Source: JAAYCI01 sp964472465 (GTDB taxonomy: Bacteria > Bacillota > Clostridia > Oscillospirales > Ruminococcaceae). Taken from it: a stretch of DNA of 15,852 nt. Positions 1 through 5,792 of the stretch are shown here, piece after piece. Position numbers and translations under genes: made by a program. Within the stretch, counting starts at the first letter, position 1, and each line of letters opens with the position of its first letter. The stretch covers positions 1 to 15,852 of the forward strand of contig CAYYLW010000055.1 of NCBI GenBank assembly GCA_964472465.1, in the 5' to 3' direction. A model generated the notes under the pieces. The model was not told the origin of the DNA. It did not search any database and was given only the letters and a program-made list of their open reading frames with translations.

Positions 1-1183
1 CCTCATGCAAAGCGGCAAAAATACTTTTGAAGGCCTCGGCATCGTCGGGGTGCACCATTCCGGTATCCAATGCCTCGTTGGCTGAATATTTGGTTACAGC
101 CTCCCGCCCAAATACCTTGGAAAAATGGGTGGTTTGGGATAGCTGCCCCCGGTAATAATCCCACTCGAAGATAATCTTGTTGGTTTGCTGGCTCACTTCA
201 CGAAAACAGCGGTCATTCAAAAGGGCAATTTTTTGGCTACGGCGTTGTTCCCAAAAAAAATAGACAAACACAACCAGCAGGATGCCACACAGTTGCAGGG
301 CCATCTGGCCTGCCATATGGATTTGATAACGCTCTTGTTTGAGGGCCATTTCTTTTGGCAGTATAGTCAGCATCATCCAATTGCCAAGGCCCACAGGTTC
401 ATAATACGCATAGCGGGCTTCGCTGTTATAGGTATAGCGCAAAAAGCCGGAATTTTGTGTTTGAAAAGCCCGGCGTATTTCGGCGGCTTGGTACCCCGGT
501 TCATAGTTTAACCGTTCCAAATTTTCAAACCAGTTTTTGCTGGCCAGATGGCTATCCAAGGTGTGTATGGCGGACACAGGGTTTCCGGCTTCGTCGGTGA
601 TGAGATAATAGCCCTGTGCATAGTAGAAGGTTTTTTGCAGTGTCTCGCCCAGTGCTTCGACACTGATGGCCAGGCGCAAAGAAGCTGCCTTCTGCCCACG
701 GCGTATGGGTAGGGGCACCAAAATGTTGATGAGCGGCTTGCCGTTTATTTCAGATGCGGCAGTGTTACAGATAAATATCTCCCGTGATAATATACGCCCC
801 AGGTAACTTTGGCTGCGAATATCAAGAATCGCGCCATTGGAGGTATAGCTGCTGCCGCTGGCAAAGTCCACCGCCAGATACTCATATCCCTCAGCCTTTG
901 CAATACTGTCTAGCAAGCCGAGCACCTTGGGGGTGGTGTAGTCGGTGTAGGTGCTTAATGTGGTGGCGGTGGCCTGTAGTCCAGAAATATACTGGCCAAA
1001 GGTATATTGCACAGCCTGCACGTTGCTGTGGGACATGGCTTGCAGGTTTGAATCAATTTGCGCCACTTCGTTGGTTTCAATTTGATGTAAGAAGGTTTTT
1101 ACCACACTGAGGGTGACCCCCAACAGAATGGCAGCGCCCACGAACTGGGCCACAGTTTTCCGCTTGGTACGGTTTTGTGTCAT
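1..1183 (-). CDS. Membrane sensor protein with dCache-like ectodomain and PAS domain (C-terminus outside window)
   Basis: The frame is open on the minus strand from an ATG at 1183 to the window edge, 394 codons with no stop. The product starts with a basic stretch (MTQNRTKRK), a membrane segment at about residues 11-32, an extracellular domain of about 255 residues with dCache-like features (YLAVDFASG, YYLITDEAGNPVS, YYEPVGLGNWMM), a second membrane segment at about 291-311 (LCGILLVVFVYFFW), and then the beginning of a PAS-3-like fold from about residue 335 (IIFEWDYY ... MVHPDDAEAF). This architecture is common in clostridial diguanylate cyclases and phosphodiesterases (GGDEF/EAL) and less so in histidine kinases. 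The output domain lies outside the window, so the enzyme class is inferred. The start is supported by an AGGGGGG Shine-Dalgarno stretch 6 bases upstream. It is divergent from the redox operon and has its own promoter. Confidence 0.82.
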   Translation of the reverse strand, partial: MTQNRTKRKTVAQFVGAAILLGVTLSVVKTFLHQIETNEVAQIDSNLQAMSHSNVQAVQYTFGQYISGLQATATTLSTYTDYTTPKVLGLLDSIAKAEGYEYLAVDFASGSSYTSNGAILDIRSQSYLGRILSREIFICNTAASEINGKPLINILVPLPIRRGQKAASLRLAISVEALGETLQKTFYYAQGYYLITDEAGNPVSAIHTLDSHLASKNWFENLERLNYEPGYQAAEIRRAFQTQNSGFLRYTYNSEARYAYYEPVGLGNWMMLTILPKEMALKQERYQIHMAGQMALQLCGILLVVFVYFFWEQRRSQKIALLNDRCFREVSQQTNKIIFEWDYYRGQLSQTTHFSKVFGREAVTKYSANEALDTGMVHPDDAEAFKSIFAALHE

Positions 1184-1189
1184 ACAGAC

Positions 1190-1216
1190 CCCCCTGTCAT
1201 TATTCGTTCGCCAGGG
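1190..1216 (-). promoter_or_regulatory. Possible hairpin masking the ribosome binding site of the sensor gene
   Basis: CCCTG at 1192-1196 is complementary to CAGGG at 1212-1216. In the minus-strand mRNA the 3' arm is part of the AGGGGGG ribosome binding site of the sensor gene, so folding would hide it. The stem is only 5 bp with a 15-base loop, so this may be chance. No known riboswitch consensus was recognised in this leader. Confidence 0.25.
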
Positions 1217-1262
1217 ATAGTAGTTGCACGCCAACGTGATAGTAGCAAAGGTTTTTAGAAAG

Positions 1263-1282
1263 CTATATGGTTTTTCATATAG
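1263..1282 (-). promoter_or_regulatory. Perfect 7-bp hairpin in the sensor leader
   Basis: CTATATG at 1263-1269 and CATATAG at 1276-1282 form perfect 7-bp arms around a 6-base loop. It falls just after the predicted minus-strand transcription start (about 1292), so it would sit at the 5' end of the sensor mRNA. It could stabilise the transcript or be a DNA-level operator covering the start region. There is no U-tract that would make it a terminator in the minus direction. Confidence 0.35.
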
Positions 1283-1298
1283 ATGCTGAGGGTGGTTT

Positions 1299-1327
1299 AT
1301 TATAGCACCTGGCCAGAGGTCTTACAA
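1299..1327 (-). promoter_or_regulatory. Sigma-70 type promoter for the sensor gene
   Basis: Read on the minus strand: -35 TTGTAA (1327-1322), a 17-base spacer, and a perfect -10 TATAAT (1304-1299) preceded by TGC, an extended -10. The predicted start is near 1292, giving a leader of roughly 110 bases before the ATG at 1183. This is the strongest promoter match in the window by eye. Confidence 0.7.
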
Positions 1328-1519
1328 TGGTCTATCTTGTCGATTCTTTTGAAAGAGAGATTTGACGATTTCAGACAAATTTCAACGTTGATTCAAAACA
1401 TACTGGGCACGTATCCAGGGGCGTGCGCGAACGTATGGGCACTTTGCCAAAGGCGCTTGTTTTATGGCGAAATGGTGGATGAAAAGAAACGGCTTTTGAG
1501 GCATCTTCCAAAAGGGGTC

Positions 1520-1548
1520 TTGCAATGTGTTTCCGGATATGGTATTCT
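1520..1548 (+). promoter_or_regulatory. Promoter of the redox operon
   Basis: -35 TTGCAA (1520-1525), 17-base spacer, -10 TATTCT (1543-1548) preceded by TGG, an extended -10. The predicted transcription start is near 1555, placing the palindrome at 1565-1581 about 10-26 bases into the transcript. Confidence 0.55.
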
Positions 1549-1564
1549 GCTTGCAGAACCTGTG

Positions 1565-1581
1565 TTGCATGTAACATGCAA
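1565..1581. promoter_or_regulatory. Perfect 17-bp palindromic operator, likely for the operon's GntR regulator
   Basis: TTGCATGTAACATGCAA is a perfect inverted repeat with 8-bp arms around A1573. Size and symmetry suit a dimeric winged-helix repressor. The GT...AC core (here GTAAC) resembles the known FadR-subfamily pattern of GT and AC half-sites. It lies between the predicted start site and the first ribosome binding site (1593-1597), where a bound repressor would block transcription. The same operon ends with a GntR/FCD gene, the obvious candidate, so autoregulation is inferred. The cognate regulator is not proven. Confidence 0.6.
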
Positions 1582-1602
1582 TAACAACTGACGGAGGCGG
1601 GT

Positions 1603-2772
1603 GTGAAGATGATGCAGAGCCAGACGGACATTCTGGTGCTGGGCGGCGGTGTGGTGGGTGGCGCCATCGCCTACAACCTGGCGAAGGCGGGCCGGCAGGT
1701 GACCCTGCTGGAGCAAAAAGAACTGGTGAGCGGGGCCTCTGGGGGCAACCTGGGGCAAATTTCCATCACAGATCGGGAGGCGGGTTTTGAACTGGACTGG
1801 GCCTTGCGCTCCTTGGATTTGTACCGGGAGTATGCGCAAACGGGGCTGATGCAGGCGGGTTTTGAGCAGACCGGTGGTCTGTTTGTGCTGGCCAGCGCCG
1901 AAGAGGTGGAAAAAACGGCCCACCTGCCCGAAAGCCGCCGCCAAGATGGTGTGGAGGTGCGGCTACTGCGTGGGGCGGAGATTTTAGAGCAAGAACCGCT
2001 GATGGACCCGGCCGCATTAGAGGGGGCTATTTACTGCCCGCTGGAAGGCAAGGTGGACCCCCTTGCCGTGAGCTACGGTTTTTTGGATGCGGCGGCCAGG
2101 GCTGGGGCCACTTTGTTAGAAAACACCCCGGTGCAGGGTTTTGAAACGCAGGCCGGGCGCATCACCACGGTGCAAACGCCAAAGGGGGATATTCACGCGG
2201 ATACCGTGGTGATGGCCACGGGCGCCTGGACGGCTGAACTGGCCGGGAAACTGGGGCTCTGTTACCCCATCGGTTACGATAGGGCAAACGTCTATGTCTG
2301 CCAGCCCGCCCCGCCCGCCCTGCGTGGGCCCATTGCGCCGGGGGTTTTCCTCACCGGCAGTTTTGAAGGGGGGAACTGGGTGCACCTTGGGGCCATTCAG
2401 CACGCCAACGGCAGCATTCTCATCGGGCAATCCACCCGGGCGGTAAGCGGCTACAGCACCGCCATTGCCTATGAGGAACCGGGGGAGATATCCCGCCTGT
2501 TTGCGCGTTATTTTCCCTCCCTGGGCAGCTTGCAGGTGGTGCGCATGTGGTCTGGCGTCACCCCCAATATGCCGGATGAAAGGCCGTTGTTCGGTTTTTC
2601 TGGCCGCATAACCAACCTATTCATGGCGGCGGGGCTGAAAGGGGCCTTCACCACGGCCCCCGCTGCCGCGCAGGATGCCGCGGCCCTGATTCTGGGCAGG
2701 CAGAGCCAAACTGATTGCCGCATTTGCAGCCCGGTACGCTTTGAAAAGGAGGAAAACAGCCATGCGCATTGA
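1603..2772 (+). CDS. FAD-dependent amino acid/amine dehydrogenase, DAO family (HcnC/OoxB-like subunit)
   Basis: This 389-residue flavoprotein begins with a dinucleotide fold, GGGVVG at 14-19 and acidic E37 ending the second strand, followed by SGASGGNLGQIS, the usual FAD-binding turn of the DAO family. Near the C-terminus MWSGVTPNMPDERPLFG matches the family's conserved substrate/FAD segment. Family members oxidise the C-N bond of glycine, sarcosine, D-amino acids, hydroxyproline or opines. Here the neighbours (small [2Fe-2S] protein, FAD/NAD subunit, BFD-type FeS protein) point to a multisubunit dehydrogenase like HcnABC, opine oxidase or D-hydroxyproline dehydrogenase, with electrons going to FeS clusters rather than directly to O2. 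The start is GTG 1603, 5 bases after GGAGG (1593-1597); ATG 1609 or 1612 is also possible. It is first in the operon and its end overlaps the next gene by 11 bases. Substrate unknown. Confidence 0.85.
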   Translation: MKMMQSQTDILVLGGGVVGGAIAYNLAKAGRQVTLLEQKELVSGASGGNLGQISITDREAGFELDWALRSLDLYREYAQTGLMQAGFEQTGGLFVLASAEEVEKTAHLPESRRQDGVEVRLLRGAEILEQEPLMDPAALEGAIYCPLEGKVDPLAVSYGFLDAAARAGATLLENTPVQGFETQAGRITTVQTPKGDIHADTVVMATGAWTAELAGKLGLCYPIGYDRANVYVCQPAPPALRGPIAPGVFLTGSFEGGNWVHLGAIQHANGSILIGQSTRAVSGYSTAIAYEEPGEISRLFARYFPSLGSLQVVRMWSGVTPNMPDERPLFGFSGRITNLFMAAGLKGAFTTAPAAAQDAAALILGRQSQTDCRICSPVRFEKEENSHAH

Positions 2773-3067
2773 AAACCATCCCATCTTGGGCCCCCTGCCC
2801 GAAGATGAGACAGTGACATTGCTGGTGGACGGCAGGCCACTTTCCGCCCGCAAGGGGGAGACCATCGCCGCGGCGCTCTCGGCTCACGGCATACGCAGCT
2901 TTCGCCACACGGCCAAAACCCATCAGCCCCGGGGGCTGTTTTGCGGTATTGGCCAGTGCACAGACTGTGCCATGGAGGTGAACGGGGTGCCAAACGTGCG
3001 CACCTGCGTTACGCTGGTAGAAGAGGGGATGACAGTGTGCACCCAGGAAGGATGTGGCGGGCGATGA
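2762..3067 (+). CDS. Small plant-type [2Fe-2S] subunit (HcnA/OoxA-gamma-like)
   Basis: A 101-residue ferredoxin-like protein with cysteines C61, C66, C69 and C82, spaced C-x4-C-x2-C-x12-C, the pattern of a plant-type [2Fe-2S] cluster. The preceding segment (VTLLVDGRPLSARKGETIAAAL) is the beta-grasp start typical of the HcnA-like small subunit or the N-terminal domain of sarcosine oxidase alpha. In related enzymes this subunit bridges the DAO flavoprotein and the second flavoprotein. Start ATG 2762 is chosen because AGGAGG (2747-2752) lies 9 bases upstream; an in-frame ATG at 2741 has no such site. It overlaps the preceding gene by 11 bases and the next by 4 (ATGA), indicating tight translational coupling and stoichiometric production. 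Confidence 0.88.
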   Translation: MRIENHPILGPLPEDETVTLLVDGRPLSARKGETIAAALSAHGIRSFRHTAKTHQPRGLFCGIGQCTDCAMEVNGVPNVRTCVTLVEEGMTVCTQEGCGGR

Positions 3068-4161
3068 GAAACGAGACGGAGTGCCTGGTGATAGGCGCGG
3101 GGCCGGCGGGGCTGTCGGCGGCCATCAGTGCGGCAAACGCGGGGGTGCAGGTGCTGGTGGTGGATGAAAACAGCCGCCCCGGCGGGCAGCTTTTTAAACA
3201 GATACACAAATTTTTTGGCTCGGAAGAGCACCGCGCGGGCCAACGGGGTTTCCGCATAGGGGAAGAACTGCTGGAAAAGGCGCAGAAAGCCGGGGTGGAG
3301 GTGCTGTTAAACACCCGCTGCTGGGGCCTGTTTGAAAACGGGGAAGCGGGGCTTGTGTGCGGGGGAAGAACCTGGAAGGTGGCCGCCAAACGGGTGATTG
3401 TGGCGGTGGGGGCCTGTGAAAACGCCCTGGCCTTCCCCGGCTGTACCCTGCCCGGCGTGATGACGGCAGGAGCTGTGCAAACCATGGTGAACCTGCAGCG
3501 GGTTCTGCCCGGCCACAATGTGGTGATGGTGGGCACCGGGAACGTGGGGCTGATTGTGGGCTACCAACTGATGCAGGCCGGGGCCCGCCTGGCCGCTGTG
3601 GTGGAGGCCTCCACCAATGTGGGGGGTTACCAGGTGCACGCGGCCAAGTTGCGGCGGGCCGGGGTGCCTTTTTACCTGGGGCATACCGTGGCGCGGGCCT
3701 ATGGCGATGGCGCGGTGCAAGGGGTGGAAATTGCTCCGGTGGATGGGCAGTTCCGCCCGGTGCTGGAACGCGCATTTTCCCTGCCTGCCGATACGGTGGC
3801 CCTGGCCGTGGGGCTGCACCCACGCGTGGAACTTTGCCGCATGGCGGGTGCGCAGCTTTTGTACAATGGGGTGCTGGGCGGGCATTTGCCAAAGCACAAC
3901 ACCAACATGAAGATGACCCCCGAGTGCTTTGTGGCCGGGGACGCCGCCGGGGTGGAGGAGGCCAGCACGGCGATGGAGGAGGGCAGCCTGGCGGGGCTGG
4001 CTGCCGCCATAGAACTGGGCTGCCTAGAGGCCGCGGCGGGGGAGGAACAATGCCAAACGGTACGCGCTAGGCTGGAAAAACTGCGTAGCGGCCAGTTTGG
4101 CGAAAAACGCCAGGTGGCCAAACAACTGGTATGCGAAGGAGGGCTGTGCTACAATGAGTAA
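3064..4161 (+). CDS. FAD/NAD(P)-dependent oxidoreductase subunit (HcnB/OoxA-like, without its BFD tail)
   Basis: A 365-residue two-dinucleotide-fold flavoprotein: FAD motif GAGPAG (11-16) with SRPGGQL following, NAD(P)-type motif GTGNVG (157-162), and the closing FAD motif VAGDAAGVEEASTAMEEG (290-307). It is the counterpart of HcnB, opine oxidase subunit A or the central part of sarcosine oxidase alpha. In those proteins a C-terminal [2Fe-2S] BFD-like domain usually follows; here the chain ends at residue 365 and that domain is in the next gene. The start is ATG 3064 in an ATGA overlap with the upstream stop; the next gene starts 8 bases before this stop. It probably moves electrons between the DAO subunit, the FeS proteins and perhaps NAD(P). 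Whether it truly binds NAD(P) is uncertain: in some relatives this site is vestigial. Confidence 0.87.
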   Translation: MRNETECLVIGAGPAGLSAAISAANAGVQVLVVDENSRPGGQLFKQIHKFFGSEEHRAGQRGFRIGEELLEKAQKAGVEVLLNTRCWGLFENGEAGLVCGGRTWKVAAKRVIVAVGACENALAFPGCTLPGVMTAGAVQTMVNLQRVLPGHNVVMVGTGNVGLIVGYQLMQAGARLAAVVEASTNVGGYQVHAAKLRRAGVPFYLGHTVARAYGDGAVQGVEIAPVDGQFRPVLERAFSLPADTVALAVGLHPRVELCRMAGAQLLYNGVLGGHLPKHNTNMKMTPECFVAGDAAGVEEASTAMEEGSLAGLAAAIELGCLEAAAGEEQCQTVRARLEKLRSGQFGEKRQVAKQLVCEGGLCYNE

Positions 4162-4885
4162 GAACAATTTGGTGGCTGTGATAGACTGCCCCCAGCAGAT
4201 ACCCTGCAACCCCTGTGAAACAGCCTGCCCCTTTGGGGCCATCACGGTGGGGGCGGATATCAGTGGGCAGCCGGTGCTGGCAGAGGAGAAATGCAGGGGC
4301 TGTGGGCTGTGCGTGGCGGCCTGCCCGGGCATTGCCATCCGCCTTTTGGGCCCTGGGCCAAAGCCGGGGCTGGCCACGGTGGTTATTCCACATGAATACC
4401 TACCGCTGCCGGCGCTGGGGGCCCAGGTGAACCTAGCCGACGAAAACGGCAGACCTTTGGGCCAGGGCGAGGTGGTGAAGCTGTGGCAGCCTTTACGGGG
4501 CGATCCCACCTGGCTTTTGCACATCGTGGCCGAGCAGGCGATAGCGCGGCAGACGCGCGGCTTACTGCGCACGGCACCCGCGCCGCAGGGGCAAGAGGTG
4601 GCCCCGCAGGCCATTGAGGACGACGCGGTGTTGGTGTGCCGCTGCGAAGAGGTGAGCCGGGGGGATATCAAAAAAGCCATTGCCCAGGGTGCCAGAAGTT
4701 TGGATGCCATCAAGCGGCGCACCCGTTGCGGTATGGGCCTTTGCCAGGGCAACACCTGTGGGCGCATCGCGGCGGGCATTCTGGCAGGGGAACTGGGCCT
4801 GCCGGTGCAGGAGATTCCCCCCGCGGGCAAGCGGCCCCCGGTGGGCGCCATCGGCGTGGGGGAGCTGGCAAACGGGCAGGGCTGA
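4154..4885 (+). CDS. Electron-transfer protein: two [4Fe-4S] clusters fused to a BFD-like [2Fe-2S] domain
   Basis: A 243-residue protein in two parts. The N-terminus has two ferredoxin cluster motifs: C12-x5-C18-x2-C21-x3-C25-P and C47-x2-C50-x2-C53-x3-C57-P. The C-terminus has a BFD-like (bacterioferritin-associated ferredoxin) domain with C162-x-C164 and C192-x4-C197 (VCRCEEV ... RTRCGMGLCQG), the type that normally closes the HcnB/NirB-like flavoproteins. The operon has therefore moved the BFD domain off the flavoprotein and joined it to a bacterial-type ferredoxin. This suggests electrons pass to or from the soluble ferredoxin pool or another FeS partner. It overlaps the preceding gene by 8 bases, with AAGGAGG about 11 bases upstream. 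The first cluster's C12-x5-C18 spacing is wider than the usual C-x2-C, so that ligand is less certain. Confidence 0.83.
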   Translation: MSKNNLVAVIDCPQQIPCNPCETACPFGAITVGADISGQPVLAEEKCRGCGLCVAACPGIAIRLLGPGPKPGLATVVIPHEYLPLPALGAQVNLADENGRPLGQGEVVKLWQPLRGDPTWLLHIVAEQAIARQTRGLLRTAPAPQGQEVAPQAIEDDAVLVCRCEEVSRGDIKKAIAQGARSLDAIKRRTRCGMGLCQGNTCGRIAAGILAGELGLPVQEIPPAGKRPPVGAIGVGELANGQG

Positions 4886-4910
4886 GAACAGGCGGTAAAG
4901 GAGAGGGCAG

Positions 4911-5570
4911 ATGCCAAAGCGGGAAAAAATAGTGGTGGCCACCAAGGCCGAGCAGGTGTTTGCACACCTGCGGGAGGAAATTGTGCAGGGGCGTATGGCC
5001 CCAGGCACTATATATAGCGCGGCCTCTTTGGCCGAGAGCCTACAAGTGAGCCGCACCCCGGTGAACCACGCCATCCAGCTTTTGCACAGCCAGGGGCTGA
5101 TAGAACTGCATCCAAACGTTGGTTTTACGGTGGTGCCTTTCCAGTGGCAGCGCATAGAAGAGCTGATGCAGATTAAAACCCAGATGGAAAAACTGGCGCT
5201 GAGCCGCATGGAGCAATATGCCACCAAAGCGGATTTGGCCGCGCTGGACCTTTGTTCCGGTGCCATTCGCCAGGCGGTGGAAGCCGGGGATGCCGAGGGC
5301 TATTACCGGCATAGCCGCCAGTACCACCTGCTGCTGTGCGACGCAGGCCATGCCGTGATGTGCCGGGATTATTTTGAGAAAACCTGGGACTACGAGGGCC
5401 TGTACGCAGTGAATATGGCCGAAAACAAGGCCGCCCTGCTGGCGATATGTGACGACCATGACGCCACGCTGGCCGCCGTGGCCGGGGGCCGCTATGCACA
5501 GGCGGTGGCTTTGGCCGATGCACATCTCCTAAGTTGCCTTGAACTGATACACAAAAATTTACCGGGCTAA
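4911..5570 (+). CDS. GntR-family transcriptional regulator, FadR/FCD subfamily
   Basis: A 219-residue regulator. Residues about 10-75 form the winged helix (AEQVFAHLREEIVQGRMAPG, then SLAESLQVSRTPVNHAIQLL as helix-turn-helix, then the wing ELHPNVGFTVV). Residues about 85-215 are an all-helical FCD effector domain. FCD domains often bind a metal through one Asp and three His; H139, H183 and H205 are in the expected places (RQYH, DDHDATLAAV, ADAHLLSC), but the usual Asp four residues before the first His is Ser135. It is last in the redox operon, 25 bases after the FeS gene, with AAAGGAG (4897-4903) 7 bases before ATG. It probably senses the operon's substrate (FCD regulators commonly bind small carboxylates or amino acids) and acts at the palindrome 1565-1581. 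Confidence 0.88.
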   Translation: MPKREKIVVATKAEQVFAHLREEIVQGRMAPGTIYSAASLAESLQVSRTPVNHAIQLLHSQGLIELHPNVGFTVVPFQWQRIEELMQIKTQMEKLALSRMEQYATKADLAALDLCSGAIRQAVEAGDAEGYYRHSRQYHLLLCDAGHAVMCRDYFEKTWDYEGLYAVNMAENKAALLAICDDHDATLAAVAGGRYAQAVALADAHLLSCLELIHKNLPG

Positions 5571-5577
5571 GAGGCCC

Positions 5578-5646
5578 GGCACAATACACCCCACCTCCGC
5601 GGGACAAGGCGCAAGCTAAGGCCCTGCCGGGGGTGTTTTTTGTGCC
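5578..5646 (+). terminator. Likely terminator after the GntR gene, with a long structured stem
   Basis: CACCCC (5587-5592) pairs with GGGGTG (5630-5635), followed directly by T6 (5636-5641). The stem continues outward, GGCACAA (5578-5584) with TTGTGCC (5640-5646), after a small internal loop. The 37-base apical part is GC-rich and could fold further. A second hairpin, CCGGGC (5562-5567) with GCCCGG (5574-5579), overlaps the gntR stop codon and shares bases 5578-5579 with the first, so the two compete. Termination here separates the operon from the Rieske gene. Confidence 0.55.
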
Positions 5647-5678
5647 GATACATTCCCCGGTAAAGGGGCAATTTTTGC

Positions 5679-5707
5679 TTGACAATGGCAAAAGAAAAGC
5701 TTATCCT
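5679..5707 (+). promoter_or_regulatory. Strong sigma-70 type promoter for the Rieske gene
   Basis: A perfect -35 TTGACA (5679-5684), a 17-base spacer and -10 TATCCT (5702-5707). The predicted start is near 5714, giving a leader of about 79 bases. The operator-like palindrome upstream of the redox operon is not repeated here, so this gene may be controlled separately. Confidence 0.62.
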
Positions 5708-5743
5708 TAGTTACTTTTCCCGCCAGTAAAAAGTGGTTGCCCA

Positions 5744-5768
5744 GCCTTGGGCTGTCATAGGCCAAGGC
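5744..5768 (+). promoter_or_regulatory. Inverted repeat in the Rieske leader
   Basis: GCCTTGG (5744-5750) and CCAAGGC (5762-5768) are perfect 7-bp arms around 11 bases. It ends 8 bases before the Shine-Dalgarno sequence AAAGGAGG (5777-5784). It might be an mRNA stem-loop affecting translation or an operator downstream of the promoter. No known regulator site is recognised. Confidence 0.3.
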
Positions 5769-5792
5769 CAGTGGCCAAAGGAGGAAAAAAAC

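Larger units (their letters stand above)
1184..1602. other. Divergent intergenic control region
   Basis: This 419-base stretch lies between the divergent sensor gene and the redox operon. It holds both promoters, the sensor leader hairpins and the 17-bp operator-like palindrome. A further 10-bp palindrome TCAACGTTGA (1382-1391) lies between the two promoters and could be another regulator site. I find no convincing gene: an open frame at 1283-1591 lacks a ribosome binding site, has no recognisable domain and runs through the promoter and operator. Confidence 0.6.

Noticed and set aside
1184..1292. c-di-GMP riboswitch in the leader of the putative diguanylate cyclase
   Set aside because: The conserved GEMM segments are not visible; only simple hairpins are seen.
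1360..1380. FNR/CRP-like site (ATTTG ... CAAAT)
   Set aside because: The inner positions are not symmetric and do not match either consensus.
1283..1591. Open frame of 102 codons in the divergent intergenic region
   Set aside because: No ribosome binding site, no recognisable domain, and it runs through the predicted promoter and the palindromic operator.
3194..3892. Long minus-strand open frames opposite the flavoprotein genes
   Set aside because: They are low-complexity, Pro/Arg/His-rich shadows of GC-rich coding sequence without ribosome binding sites; the plus-strand frames carry clear motifs.
5733..5792. Longer N-terminus for the Rieske protein from an in-frame ATG at 5733
   Set aside because: It lacks a Shine-Dalgarno site and would span the leader, whereas ATG 5793 has AAAGGAGG 8 bases upstream and begins at the usual family start (WYAIYPAKQV).
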